In this document: positions 9,393-17,889 of the stretch, one piece after another
Numbering within the stretch: the first letter of the stretch is position 1
Layout of the letters: each line of letters starts with the position of its first letter
Assembly: GCA_013287435.1 (NCBI GenBank)
Contig: JABDDU010000005.1
Coordinates: forward strand, 1-64,000
Length of the DNA stretch: 64,000 nt
From: Verrucomicrobiota bacterium
GTDB taxonomy: Bacteria > Pseudomonadota > Gammaproteobacteria > Coxiellales > Coxiellaceae
Direction: 5' to 3'
Translations under genes and position numbers: made by a program
Notes under the pieces: model-generated
Databases searched by the model: none
The model's input: the letters and a program-made list of their open reading frames with translations, nothing else
Told to the model about the DNA's origin: nothing

Positions 9393-9456
9393 ATCCTGAT
9401 CGGGATCTTTTTACCACTGTAGCGGTTTTTAGGATAAAAACAACCTGATCGGGATT
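9393..9456. promoter_or_regulatory. Paired operator-like sites upstream of the HipB-like gene
   Basis: CCTGATCGGGAT occurs twice, at 9395-9406 and 9445-9456 (49-50 bp apart). Each is an imperfect palindrome centred on GATC, and the proximal copy overlaps the ribosome site. HipB operators contain TATCC/GGATA half-sites, and ATCC...GGAT half-sites are visible in the proximal copy. Likely autorepression sites; inference. Confidence 0.5.
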
Positions 9457-9480
9457 ATTTTGGTCATGATATAAGAAAAA

Positions 9481-9554
9481 TCGGGACAGCAGGATTTGAA
9501 CCTGCGACCCCTTGCACCCCATGCAAGTGCGCTACCAGGCTGCGCTATGCCCCG
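9481..9554 (-). tRNA. tRNA-Pro (anticodon GGG)
   Basis: Reading the minus strand, a 7-bp acceptor stem (CGGGGCA with TGTCCCG, one G-T pair), D-arm AGCGCAGCCTGGTAGCGC, anticodon stem-loop CTTGC-ATGGGGT-GCAAG and T-arm GCAGGTTCAAATCCTGC. The anticodon is GGG, reading CCC/CCU. The 3' CCA is not encoded; a T-rich tract follows directly and may end transcription. Confidence 0.95.
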
Positions 9555-9655
9555 AATTAGTGAGAGTTATCAGTGTGAGTGTGAAAAACTCAAAATGCTG
9601 GGAAATTTTACAGGGAGTTTTAAGAAGATGCACGAAATAATTATTGGCCGTCGGC

Positions 9656-11338
9656 TTACGGGCTCACCTGATCCGTTCTTTCTTCACGCTTCGCATCAGT
9701 ATTTGATTTGCACATCCTCCCCAGGAATATTTTATAAGGGCCAGTTTCCTTATACTTTTGTACTCTTGCTGATTCGAGACGGGCATCAAAAAAAGATATT
9801 GCCATAATTACAGATAGAGATGTGGGATTATGTAAAACCTCAACAATAAGCTGTTTAATCGCTAGAAGAATATCCTGAAACTCCTTTTTCGCTTCATCTC
9901 GGAGCAAAAGCAAAGGGTTCAAAGCTTTTAAATTGGCGCCTTTAGAGCGAGATGAAGATAAAGTTTCGTGATTAAAGAGATTGGAGAACATTTTGTGTCC
10001 ATAAGAATCGCTAGGGCATGACTCCATAATTTGAAGTATTGAACATAATTCATGATACGGTAAAAGTGCTAACAAGAATTCAAAAGCAAAAAATAGTGCA
10101 GAACCCGTCGTGCGCACTGCTTTAGCGTAGTTATTCTCAGCTGTTTTTTCTGCTCCGTCATCTATGTCATTAATACGCTTACTAAAAAAATCAGAAAAAA
10201 GTTGTGCGTGATGTAAAAGAACGTGTCCTCTCGCAGCTAAAAAATAGTGGTAAAAACCATAAAACTGCCCATTCCATCCGTAACAAAAAATATACCGATA
10301 GCTTTGCATCGCCTTTTGGAGTGGTATTTCTGAATTTAAATTTACAGGAGAAACATCAAAGTCAAAGTAACAACCCCCATATGAAAATAATAAATTAATT
10401 CTCAAAAGATCAGATGCCGCCCAAAAATTTTTCTCCTCAAGATATTTTATTATCAAAGCGTAATTTGCTATGTCGTTTTGTTTTAATGATATGGCCTCAA
10501 CCAGTGCATCATTTTCACAACATCTCCGAAGATAATATAATTTTCTTTCTTCATTTTCGACCCAAAGAATAACCGTGTAATTTTTATTTTTGCGTTTCCA
10601 TTCTCCGATCTTCTTAAAAAAAGAGTCTGTTAAAGGATCTCCAAACCAAATCAAATGAATGGCCCGAGGAATTTTTTGGGTGTGACCTGCTTTTGATGTA
10701 ATTTCTAGTATCTTATTTTTAAGTGGTTTCAGCTCTTCTAGCGTGAAATTCTTAGGCGGAACTATATTAGTTTCTATATTTTTTAGTGTCTTTTCATCTA
10801 AAGTAACTAAAGAATATGTAAGTTTGCCGTTTTCTTGACCTATATATATCTTACCTTGTACTAATGGATCAGTAGAGTCTGACATTAAACAAAGGTCATA
10901 CCCAATTTTTTGATCGCTGGGAGCGGGATCATTAAGACATGATAAATAAAAGTTGTTATGAGGAATTTTTTGATCGCTGGGAGCGGGATCATTAAGACAT
11001 GATAAATAAAAGTTGTTATATAGTAATAAGATTTCTTCACTGGAGGGGGGCGAATGGCGAGAAAAAAAATCCGATATATCTTCCCGCAATGTATCAAGAT
11101 CTTTTGAATCAATCTGTAAGTTGTGTTTGTTTTGCAATGTTGAAAAAGCGTTATTTATGGCAATACCAGCACGGCATTTGATGATTAGTTCCCTCGATTC
11201 ATCCCATACAAAATTAACCGATCCATCACGATATCCACAAATAGTGATTATTATACCTTCTGTTTGTGTCTTGAGTTTTCCGTAGCGAATTAACGGCTGA
11301 TTTCTGTCAACATTCTCACAATCTTTGTTAAATCTCAT
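9656..11338 (-). CDS. DXD-motif glycosyltransferase, effector-like
   Basis: 560 residues. The centre shows the sugar-transferase fold shared by large clostridial toxins and Och1/GT32-type enzymes: PRAIHLIWFGDPL (around residue 226) starts the domain, and LLRINLLFSYGGCYFDFD (around 310-327) carries the metal-binding DXD. No signal peptide or membrane segment. Such DXD enzymes in Legionellales are often secreted effectors that glycosylate host proteins; the C-terminus (DAKREERTDQVSP) is polar and Glu-rich, as in many Dot/Icm substrates. A 60-bp tandem duplication repeats a 20-residue block in the N-terminal region. It lies between merR and tRNA-Pro, a likely acquisition point. Substrate unknown. 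Confidence 0.75.
   Translation of the reverse strand: MRFNKDCENVDRNQPLIRYGKLKTQTEGIIITICGYRDGSVNFVWDESRELIIKCRAGIAINNAFSTLQNKHNLQIDSKDLDTLREDISDFFSRHSPPSSEEILLLYNNFYLSCLNDPAPSDQKIPHNNFYLSCLNDPAPSDQKIGYDLCLMSDSTDPLVQGKIYIGQENGKLTYSLVTLDEKTLKNIETNIVPPKNFTLEELKPLKNKILEITSKAGHTQKIPRAIHLIWFGDPLTDSFFKKIGEWKRKNKNYTVILWVENEERKLYYLRRCCENDALVEAISLKQNDIANYALIIKYLEEKNFWAASDLLRINLLFSYGGCYFDFDVSPVNLNSEIPLQKAMQSYRYIFCYGWNGQFYGFYHYFLAARGHVLLHHAQLFSDFFSKRINDIDDGAEKTAENNYAKAVRTTGSALFFAFEFLLALLPYHELCSILQIMESCPSDSYGHKMFSNLFNHETLSSSRSKGANLKALNPLLLLRDEAKKEFQDILLAIKQLIVEVLHNPTSLSVIMAISFFDARLESARVQKYKETGPYKIFLGRMCKSNTDAKREERTDQVSP
10904..11019. repeat. 60-bp tandem duplication inside the glycosyltransferase gene
   Basis: Two copies, beginning at 10904 and 10964, are identical over at least 56 bp (containing TTTTTTGATCGCTGGGAGCG). 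They encode NNFYLSCLNDPAPSDQKI twice in frame. Perfect identity points to a recent duplication. Confidence 0.95.
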
Positions 11339-11478
11339 TATATCAATCCCCTACAAAAACGTCGGAATTGGAACCATAAACTTTGATTCACATCTTATCA
11401 AGATGACCTTATGGCAATATTAAATATTATGTTTGAAATGTACGTTGACTTTACGCAAAAATTTTATTGGAAGTTTCG

Positions 11479-11499
11479 TGCCCATGCAATCAATGGGCA
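11479..11499. terminator. Short hairpin downstream of merR
   Basis: TGCCCAT and ATGGGCA form a 7-bp perfect stem around a 7-base loop, 17 bp beyond the merR stop on the minus strand. There is no immediate T-run, so it is only a weak candidate terminator. The remainder of 11339-11478 shows nothing recognisable. Confidence 0.3.
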
Positions 11500-11516
11500 T
11501 TCAACTCACACTACTT

Positions 11517-11903
11517 TCACACTTCTTCCAACTCATCTACGATTTTTTCTAATTGAGAAACGGTTGATTGCAACGTCGCATGAGACTGTTGCATTTTTTG
11601 GAGTGAAATACTTTCATCGCCGGCCATTTGCAAACGCGCGCCTTCGATTGTGTAACCCTTGCTGTACAATAAATTTTTAATTTGTCGAACGAGCAGGACA
11701 TCCTTGCGTTGATAATAACGGCGATTGCCGCGTCTTTTAGAGGGACTTAATTGCGGAAATTCTTGCTCCCAATAACGCAATACGTGCGGCTTCAAATCAC
11801 ACAACTCACCCACTTCGCCGATAGAAAAATAAAGCTTATCGGGAATCGGTGACAGATCAGTATCACTTACTGTCTTCGTCGCGTTTTCCTTGTTTTCCGA
11901 CAT
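11517..11903 (-). CDS. MerR-family transcriptional regulator
   Basis: 128 residues with a MerR winged helix-turn-helix: [27 protein letters not shown] then [20 protein letters not shown], followed by a short helical dimerisation tail. A MerR gene directly after ihfA is a conserved gammaproteobacterial arrangement. It overlaps the ihfA 3' end by 41 bp in another frame; no later ATG preserves the DNA-binding domain. There are no effector-binding Cys clusters. Its last codon and stop (GTG TGA) adjoin a short TGTGAG-like stretch. Confidence 0.88.
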   Translation of the reverse strand: MSENKENATKTVSDTDLSPIPDKLYFSIGEVGELCDLKPHVLRYWEQEFPQLSPSKRRGNRRYYQRKDVLLVRQIKNLLYSKGYTIEGARLQMAGDESISLQKMQQSHATLQSTVSQLEKIVDELEEV

Positions 11904-12186
11904 AATTCTCCACCCTGGATTTTAATTTATGACCCGCTCTAAATGTCACAACGCGTCTTGCAGTGATCGGAATTTCTTTGCCTGTTTTAGGATTACGACC
12001 TGGTCGCTGATTTTTATCCCGTAAATTAAAATTGCCAAATCCAGACAATTTAACCGATTCGCCTTTTTCTAGCGCGGCTCGAATCTCTTCGAAAAAACAT
12101 TCTACTAATTCTTTTGCCTCACGTTTGTTTAAACCCAATGTGTTAAACAAATGTTCAGCCATATCAGCTTTTGTGAGTGCGCCCAT
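11863..12186 (-). CDS. ihfA: Integration host factor subunit alpha
   Basis: Nucleoid-associated protein that binds and sharply bends DNA as a heterodimer with IHF-beta. 107 residues; starts [20 protein letters not shown], with the DNA-binding arm signature [20 protein letters not shown] and [13 protein letters not shown]. It directly follows pheT, as in E. coli. Confidence 0.97.
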   Translation of the reverse strand: MGALTKADMAEHLFNTLGLNKREAKELVECFFEEIRAALEKGESVKLSGFGNFNLRDKNQRPGRNPKTGKEIPITARRVVTFRAGHKLKSRVENYVGKQGKRDEDSK

Positions 12187-12188
12187 AG

Positions 12189-14588
12189 TTACGTCCTCAA
12201 GGTTGCATCTAACTCCCGTTCAAGCACAGCTACAACACCATGAATTATCGTGTTTATTTCCTCATCTCTTAGAGTGCGCGATCGATCTTGAAAGGTCAAG
12301 CCCAACGCGATACTTTTTTTACCTATTTCAATGCCTTTTCCTTGGTAAATATCAAAAATTTGTACATTTTTGAGCTGTTCACCCGCTTTTTGAATGATCA
12401 GATTACGAACAGTTTCTGCTTGAATTTGGTCATTCAAAACGATCGCTAAATCACGACGAACTGATGGAAACCGTGAAAAAGTCTCGTAATGCATCAGGGT
12501 TGATTGCTGAATTGCCACCAAATCTACTTCACAAACGATCACTGGTTGACGAATATCAAAATGATTTAAGATTTTTGGATGAATTTCACCCAGCCATCCA
12601 AGGATTTTTTCGTCGCAATAGAGCGAGCAGGAGCGACCGGGATGTAAAGCGGGATTGGTTTCAGATTTCCATTCAATCGCTGATTTTTTTGACAAAGACA
12701 GGAGCGCATCAATATCCGCTTTCAAATCATAAAAATCGACGGCGCGTTGTTTTTCATCCCATTGTTCAGGGTAAACGCTGCCGGTGATTGCAAAACTGAG
12801 TTTTGATGTTTGTAACAATTCGGCGTTTTTTTGCAATTCAAAACACAAACCCATTTCGAACAACCGCACCCGCTCACATTGATGACGCAAATTCATTTGC
12901 ACTGTCTGCAACAAACCAGGCCACATGCTCGAGCGCATCACCGACAGGTCTTGTGATAAGGGGTTTTGTAATGCAATGGGTTCAATCGCTGGTGAAAATA
13001 ATTTTTGTAAAGTCGGATCGATAAAACTATACGTCATTGCCTCATGATAATCGCGATCCACAAAAAATTGGCGAACCCGTTTATCGCACAGTCTTGCTTC
13101 TTTTTTAGGGTGCATTTGTAACGATGTCGTCATGGGTGCCGCAGGAATAGTGTTGTATCCAGTCATGCGCGCCAACTCTTCGATTAAATCGATGGGCAAA
13201 GTCATATCGAAGCGGTAACTGGGGGGGATAATGTCGTAATAGTGTGAGTTAGGATGTTCGACTTTTTTCACCGACATACCAAGCGATGTGAGAATTTTTT
13301 CAACGCGTTCATCATCAATTTTAATTCCCAAAATCCGCTCGATTTGATTATGTTCCAATATAATTTTTTCACGCGTGGGTAAATTTTCTGTTGAATTTAT
13401 TTCAACTATTTCTGCCGCTTCGCCCCCCAACATGTCAATAATCAATTGTGTTGCGCGCTCGATCGCTTCCATCGGCAAATTAAAATCAACACCGCGTTCA
13501 AAACGGTACGACGAATCGCTGTTAATATGGTGACGACGTTTACTTAAACAAATTGTTTTCGGCAAGAAAAAAGCCGCTTCTAAAAAAATATCTTTGGTGT
13601 GCGATAACACAGCGGAATCCAATCCGCCCATAATGCCTGCTAATGCGTGCACTTGATTATCGTCTGCAATCACTAAATCTTCTGGTGATAATTGTATTGT
13701 ACTGTCATCCAGTAATTTTATTTTTTCATTGTCATGCGCACGACGAACCACTATTTTATTTTTTAATGTGGATAAATCGAATGCGTGTAGAGGTTGCCCC
13801 AATTCCAACATCACATAATTGCACGCATCCACCACAGGATTAATCAAACGAATGCCTGCACGTTGCAGGAAATGTTGCATAAAAGACGGTGTTTCTAGCG
13901 TATTATTTACATTGCGAATCACGCGGCCCCTATAGCGTGGACAATCTGTTTTTGCTGAAACGAGGATTGGAAGATTATTTTTTGTTGTTGCAATAACAGG
14001 ATTAATGGTGACATTACAAATTTCTACATGATTCACTGATGCAATATCACGCGCAAGACCACGAATACTTAAACAATCACCACGATTCGGCGTAATTTCA
14101 ACATCAATAATATAATCATTTGCCTTAAAATAAGCATTAAAATCATCGCCGACTTTGGCATCTTTGGGTAATTCAATAATACCGTTTTGTAATGATTGCC
14201 CTAATTCCAACTGTAATTCTTTTGCAGAACATATCATCCCTTGAGATATTTCACCGCGTAATTTCGCCTCGTTAATATGAAAATCACCCGGTAAAACAGC
14301 TCCAACCGTTGCAACAGCGACTTTTAATCCTGCGCGCACATTGGATGCACCACAAACAATTTTGAGCGGCTCGCCTTTACCAACAGACACTTCACAACAG
14401 GATAATTTATCGGCATTCGGATGTTGCACGCGCGTCAACACTTCGCCGACAACCACGCCTGAAAATTTTCCAGCAACAGATGCAAAAGATTCGATGTTCA
14501 AGCCAATCATGGTCATCTGATCGGTTAATTCTTGCGTGGTGAGTGTGGGATTTACAAATTGCCGCAGCCAGTGTTCACTGAATTTCAT
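12189..14588 (-). CDS. pheT: Phenylalanine-tRNA ligase beta subunit
   Basis: 799 residues, the usual length. It has the N-terminal tRNA-binding OB domain (residues ~40-150, [13 protein letters not shown]), B3/B4 editing region, B5 domain and the C-terminal anticodon-binding domain ([17 protein letters not shown]). It forms an alpha2-beta2 enzyme with PheS. Normally pheT follows pheS directly; here a nuclease gene intervenes, leaving only 17 bp before the pheT start. Confidence 0.97.
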   Translation of the reverse strand: MKFSEHWLRQFVNPTLTTQELTDQMTMIGLNIESFASVAGKFSGVVVGEVLTRVQHPNADKLSCCEVSVGKGEPLKIVCGASNVRAGLKVAVATVGAVLPGDFHINEAKLRGEISQGMICSAKELQLELGQSLQNGIIELPKDAKVGDDFNAYFKANDYIIDVEITPNRGDCLSIRGLARDIASVNHVEICNVTINPVIATTKNNLPILVSAKTDCPRYRGRVIRNVNNTLETPSFMQHFLQRAGIRLINPVVDACNYVMLELGQPLHAFDLSTLKNKIVVRRAHDNEKIKLLDDSTIQLSPEDLVIADDNQVHALAGIMGGLDSAVLSHTKDIFLEAAFFLPKTICLSKRRHHINSDSSYRFERGVDFNLPMEAIERATQLIIDMLGGEAAEIVEINSTENLPTREKIILEHNQIERILGIKIDDERVEKILTSLGMSVKKVEHPNSHYYDIIPPSYRFDMTLPIDLIEELARMTGYNTIPAAPMTTSLQMHPKKEARLCDKRVRQFFVDRDYHEAMTYSFIDPTLQKLFSPAIEPIALQNPLSQDLSVMRSSMWPGLLQTVQMNLRHQCERVRLFEMGLCFELQKNAELLQTSKLSFAITGSVYPEQWDEKQRAVDFYDLKADIDALLSLSKKSAIEWKSETNPALHPGRSCSLYCDEKILGWLGEIHPKILNHFDIRQPVIVCEVDLVAIQQSTLMHYETFSRFPSVRRDLAIVLNDQIQAETVRNLIIQKAGEQLKNVQIFDIYQGKGIEIGKKSIALGLTFQDRSRTLRDEEINTIIHGVVAVLERELDATLRT

Positions 14589-14605
14589 GTTAATTTTTTC
14601 CTAAG

Positions 14606-15592
14606 CTATTTTAATCTTTGAATGATATCAGTCGACAGCCCAGTAAAATTAGCAATCCTATCAACAGAAACACCGTCTTTTAACATTTTACGCGCAACAG
14701 TCATGTAAGCTTCTTCTGCGCCTTCAATTTTTCCTTCAATTTTTCCTTCAATTTTTCCTTCAATTTTTCCTTCAATTTTTCCTTCAATTTTTCCTTCAAT
14801 TTTTCCTTCAATTTTTCCTTCGATTTTTCCCTCCATTTTTCCTTCCGCAATTCCCGCCATTCTCCCTGCCATTCTTCCCGCTTCAAATTTTCCCTCAATT
14901 AACGTAATTTCAGTACTCACTGAATCCCAATATTTGTCGTAAAACTCAAGCTCAGCGGGTGTGAATGCGGATTCTTTGGCTAACGTTGCTGCTTCTTCAA
15001 TCTCTTTAACAGCCAACATTTCAGAAGGAATTTCTACTGTATGTTCATCCAATTCTGACATAAAACGTAACCACAAATTTTGTAATGTGCGCTCACGCAA
15101 ATGCTGTGCTTTGAATTTACGTAATTCAATAAACACCAATTGCAAACCTTTAATTGTTTTTTGAGTGTTTTGTACATTCACCATCTTGTAATGGTGATAC
15201 CATTTTGCATTTTCATCATCAAAATTATTTGCAAGAAGTGCAACGCCATAAACAGGTTGCAACAGGCTATAGTTAGCACCTTTTGGTAATTGCTTAACAT
15301 ACGCCGTACTGGTATTAAACAACATGCGTTCCATGAAATGCGTAATCCACTCAATTTGCATCTCAACAATAAATATACGTCCTTTTTCATCCGTGCACTT
15401 CACGTCAACAACAGGACGTTTTAATTCTGGAATAGTGGGCGCTTGTTCGGCTGACAAATAATTCAGTGACACAATTTTTGCATCTTCATCAAGCGGCAGA
15501 ATTGCGTTCAAAAAACTTTTAATCAAATTTTTGTGTTCACCAAAAATTCGCTTAAAAACCAAATCGCTTTGTGGATTTAAATAACGAGCCAT
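14606..15592 (-). CDS. Rpn-family PD-(D/E)XK nuclease / putative transposase
   Basis: 328 residues. The N-terminus ARYLNPQSDLVFKRIFGEHK and the motif PVVDVKCTDEKGRIFIVEMQ (D...ExQ of the PD-(D/E)XK core, around residues 60-80) identify the Rpn / PDDEXK_2 family, whose characterised E. coli members promote RecA-independent recombination. Residues ~235-285 hold nine KIEG units encoded by a 12-bp tandem repeat, a feature often seen in this family. The gene is inserted between pheS and pheT with 31 and 17 bp gaps, so it is probably transcribed with the synthetase subunits. Confidence 0.85.
   Translation of the reverse strand: MARYLNPQSDLVFKRIFGEHKNLIKSFLNAILPLDEDAKIVSLNYLSAEQAPTIPELKRPVVDVKCTDEKGRIFIVEMQIEWITHFMERMLFNTSTAYVKQLPKGANYSLLQPVYGVALLANNFDDENAKWYHHYKMVNVQNTQKTIKGLQLVFIELRKFKAQHLRERTLQNLWLRFMSELDEHTVEIPSEMLAVKEIEEAATLAKESAFTPAELEFYDKYWDSVSTEITLIEGKFEAGRMAGRMAGIAEGKMEGKIEGKIEGKIEGKIEGKIEGKIEGKIEGKIEGKIEGAEEAYMTVARKMLKDGVSVDRIANFTGLSTDIIQRLK
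14721..14828. repeat. Nine-copy 12-bp tandem repeat (KIEG units)
   Basis: The unit TTCAATTTTTCC is repeated nine times, the last with CGAT in place of CAAT. It encodes Lys-Ile-Glu-Gly in frame on the minus strand. A 12-bp period keeps the frame whatever the copy number, so slippage would only lengthen or shorten the protein. Confidence 0.95.
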
Positions 15593-15623
15593 ATTTTCAC
15601 CTAAAAGATAGCTTTATTCTATC

Positions 15624-16604
15624 TTAAAACTGCCCCAAAAACCGCACATCATTTTCAAACATCATGCGCAAGTCATTAATACCATAACGCAGCATTGCCA
15701 AACGGTCTAATCCAATTCCAAATGCAAATGCAGTATATTTTTCAGGATCGATGTTCACGTTTTGTAGTACATTCGGATGTACCATGCCACACCCCAGCAC
15801 TTCTAACCAGCGATCGCCCCAACCAATATCCACCTCAGCAGAAGGTTCTGTAAACGGAAAATAACCAGGGCGAAAACGAAGCGGGATTTCTTTTTCAAAA
15901 AAGGTATTTAAAAAAGTTTGCAATAAACCTTTTAAGTGCGAGAAATTGCAATGTTCATCAACCACCAATCCTTCCAGTTGATGAAACATCGGCGTGTGCG
16001 TTACATCAGAATCTCTGCGATAAACTCGACCCGGTGTAATCACGCGAATCGGCGGTTTTTGATTTTTCATCACGCGAATTTGCACGGGCGATGTGTGGGT
16101 TCGCAATAATTTTCCATCCGGAAAATAAAAAGTATCTTGCGCTTCTTTGGCAGGATGATGATCCACAAAATTAAGTGCGGAAAAATTATAATAATCATCT
16201 TCAATTTCAGGACCGGTTGCAACCGTAAATCCCATTTGTTTAAACAAATCGATAACGCGTTCACACACGCGCGACACTGGATGCAAACTTCCCGTTGATT
16301 TTCCGCGCCCAGATAATGTCACATCGATTTTTTCGGAAGATAACCGTGAATTTAGTTCGGCATTTTTTAATGAGGCTTCTTGTTCATTCAACCAAGTTTG
16401 CAATTGTTGTTTGGCGTCATTGATCCACTGCCCTGCTTTCGGACGATCCGCAGGATCAAGCTGACCCAATTTTTTTAATAGATCAGTAAGCTGACTTTTT
16501 TTACCGAGGTATTTGACGCGCAGTTCTTGGATGTCGGCGGGATTTTTGCAAGCGAAAATTAAATTTTTTGCATCGTGGACGATGGCATTTAATTCATTTT
16601 GCAT
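15624..16604 (-). CDS. pheS: Phenylalanine-tRNA ligase alpha subunit
   Basis: 326 residues, near E. coli PheS (327). It contains an N-terminal coiled coil and the class II catalytic core: motif 2 in RVYRRDSDVTHTPMFHQLEG and motif 3 in GIGLDRLAMLRYGI. It charges tRNA-Phe together with PheT. It lies 46 bp after rplT; the gap is too short and shows no Phe-rich pheM-like leader. Confidence 0.97.
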   Translation of the reverse strand: MQNELNAIVHDAKNLIFACKNPADIQELRVKYLGKKSQLTDLLKKLGQLDPADRPKAGQWINDAKQQLQTWLNEQEASLKNAELNSRLSSEKIDVTLSGRGKSTGSLHPVSRVCERVIDLFKQMGFTVATGPEIEDDYYNFSALNFVDHHPAKEAQDTFYFPDGKLLRTHTSPVQIRVMKNQKPPIRVITPGRVYRRDSDVTHTPMFHQLEGLVVDEHCNFSHLKGLLQTFLNTFFEKEIPLRFRPGYFPFTEPSAEVDIGWGDRWLEVLGCGMVHPNVLQNVNIDPEKYTAFAFGIGLDRLAMLRYGINDLRMMFENDVRFLGQF

Positions 16605-16650
16605 GCGAATTCCGCTCGCTTACGCGCGCGTCTCCCTGTCTCGTTCGTTT

Positions 16651-17004
16651 TTACAGTGAGTCCGACGCTTGTTTTGCCAATTTCGCAAAACCTACTTTGT
16701 CGTGCACCGCTAAATCAGCTAAGACTTTGCGATCTAATGTGATATTTGCTTTTTTCAAGCCATTGATAAAACGGCTATATGAAAGACCATGCAATCTTGC
16801 AGCTGCGTTGATACGCGCAATCCATAACGCGCGGAATTCGCGTTTGCGTTGACGACGATCGCGGTAAGCATATTGTAATGCTTTGATGACCGCTTGTTTG
16901 GCGACACGGAAAACGCGGCTACGCGCACCGTAATAACCTTTTGCTAATTTTAAAATCTTTTTGTGACGGGCTTTTGCCGTTACGCCACGTTTTACTCTAC
17001 CCAT
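16651..17004 (-). CDS. rplT: 50S ribosomal protein L20
   Basis: 117 residues with the conserved basic N-terminus ([20 protein letters not shown]) and the [20 protein letters not shown] block. It binds 23S rRNA early in assembly. It sits in the infC-rpmI-rplT order, and in E. coli L20 also represses translation of this operon. Confidence 0.98.
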   Translation of the reverse strand: MGRVKRGVTAKARHKKILKLAKGYYGARSRVFRVAKQAVIKALQYAYRDRRQRKREFRALWIARINAAARLHGLSYSRFINGLKKANITLDRKVLADLAVHDKVGFAKLAKQASDSL

Positions 17005-17064
17005 TTTAGTTCTCCACTTTAGTTAACACCTTCGCTTTCGCTGAGTGCGGGGTTTTGCTGAACA

Positions 17065-17262
17065 CTATTTATCACACAATGAACGCAGAACACCATTCAC
17101 ATCCGACGGGCTCAGTGCACTCGTGCCACGCAAATGACGTTTACGTTTTTGTGATTTCTTTGTCAAAATATGGTTGCGATAAGCACTGCGTCTTTTTAAC
17201 GAACCATCGCCGCGACGTTTGAAACGTTTTGCGGCACCGCTGTTTGTTTTTAATTTTGGCAT
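17065..17262 (-). CDS. rpmI: 50S ribosomal protein L35
   Basis: 65 residues beginning [20 protein letters not shown] and ending with [18 protein letters not shown]. The ATG at 17262 gives the exact family N-terminus; a start four codons upstream would add MEIY, foreign to L35. Between infC and rplT, as in most bacteria. Confidence 0.97.
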   Translation of the reverse strand: MPKLKTNSGAAKRFKRRGDGSLKRRSAYRNHILTKKSQKRKRHLRGTSALSPSDVNGVLRSLCDK

Positions 17263-17290
17263 ATAAATTTCCAATTTCAGTTATCAGTTA

Positions 17291-17812
17291 TCAGTTCTTC
17301 TTCCCCATCGCCACTAACATCGTAATCTGACGACCTTCCATTTTCGCTTCTTGCTCAATCACTGCATTGGGTGGCAAATCCGCCTTCACGCGCTCTAAAA
17401 ATTCAATACCCAATTGTTGATGCTGCACTTCCCGTCCACGGAAACGCATCGTCACTTTCACGCGATCACCACGATCCAAAAACTCCACGATTTTGCGCAT
17501 TTTAATGCGGTAATCGCCAATATCTGTCACCGGTCTGAATTTAACTTCTTTGACCTGAATTTGTTTTTGATGCTTTTTCTGACTTGTCCGGCGCTTGCTT
17601 TGATCAAAAACATATTTGCCATAATCCATAATCCGGCATACCGGCGGATCCACATTGGGGGAAATTTCAACCAGATCCAACGTCACTTTTCTGGCTTGCA
17701 TAAGCGCTTCTTCAACGCTCACAATTCCCACTTGTTCACCATCTTTGTCAATCAAACGCACTCGCGGTACACGGATGTGATCATTAACCCGCGTTTTCTT
17801 GCTATCTCTGAT
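17291..17812 (-). CDS. infC: Translation initiation factor IF-3 (non-ATG start)
   Basis: About 173 residues with both IF-3 domains: VNDHIRVPRVRLIDKDGEQV, then RIMDYGKYVFDQSK, linker, and KVTMRFRGREVQHQQLG. No in-frame ATG exists at the N-terminus. A strong AGGAG (17821-17825) lies 8 bases before an in-frame ATC (17812) but only 2 bases before an in-frame TTG (17818), so ATC is the better start. IF-3 discriminates against AUU/AUC/AUA-type starts and E. coli infC uses AUU for autoregulation; the same logic fits here. The stop adjoins a TCAGTTATCAGTTATC repeat. Confidence 0.93.
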   Translation of the reverse strand: MRDSKKTRVNDHIRVPRVRLIDKDGEQVGIVSVEEALMQARKVTLDLVEISPNVDPPVCRIMDYGKYVFDQSKRRTSQKKHQKQIQVKEVKFRPVTDIGDYRIKMRKIVEFLDRGDRVKVTMRFRGREVQHQQLGIEFLERVKADLPPNAVIEQEAKMEGRQITMLVAMGKKN

Positions 17813-17889
17813 GTTCAAATCTCCTGCGTTTAAGGTATCGGTGTAAGGTGCCAGAGGTAAAACTAACGCTCATGTCGACCCCTGATTCC

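Noticed and set aside
14721-14828. CRISPR array
   Set aside because: Direct tandem 12-bp units without spacers, inside a coding frame. No CRISPR array or cas gene seen in the window.
14701-14898. ORF encoding KEKL repeats opposite in frame to the nuclease repeat
   Set aside because: Shadow of the 12-bp tandem repeat in another frame; no start context or homology.
16605-16650. pheM-type attenuator leader upstream of pheS
   Set aside because: Only 46 bp, with no Phe-rich short ORF and no terminator/antiterminator pair visible.
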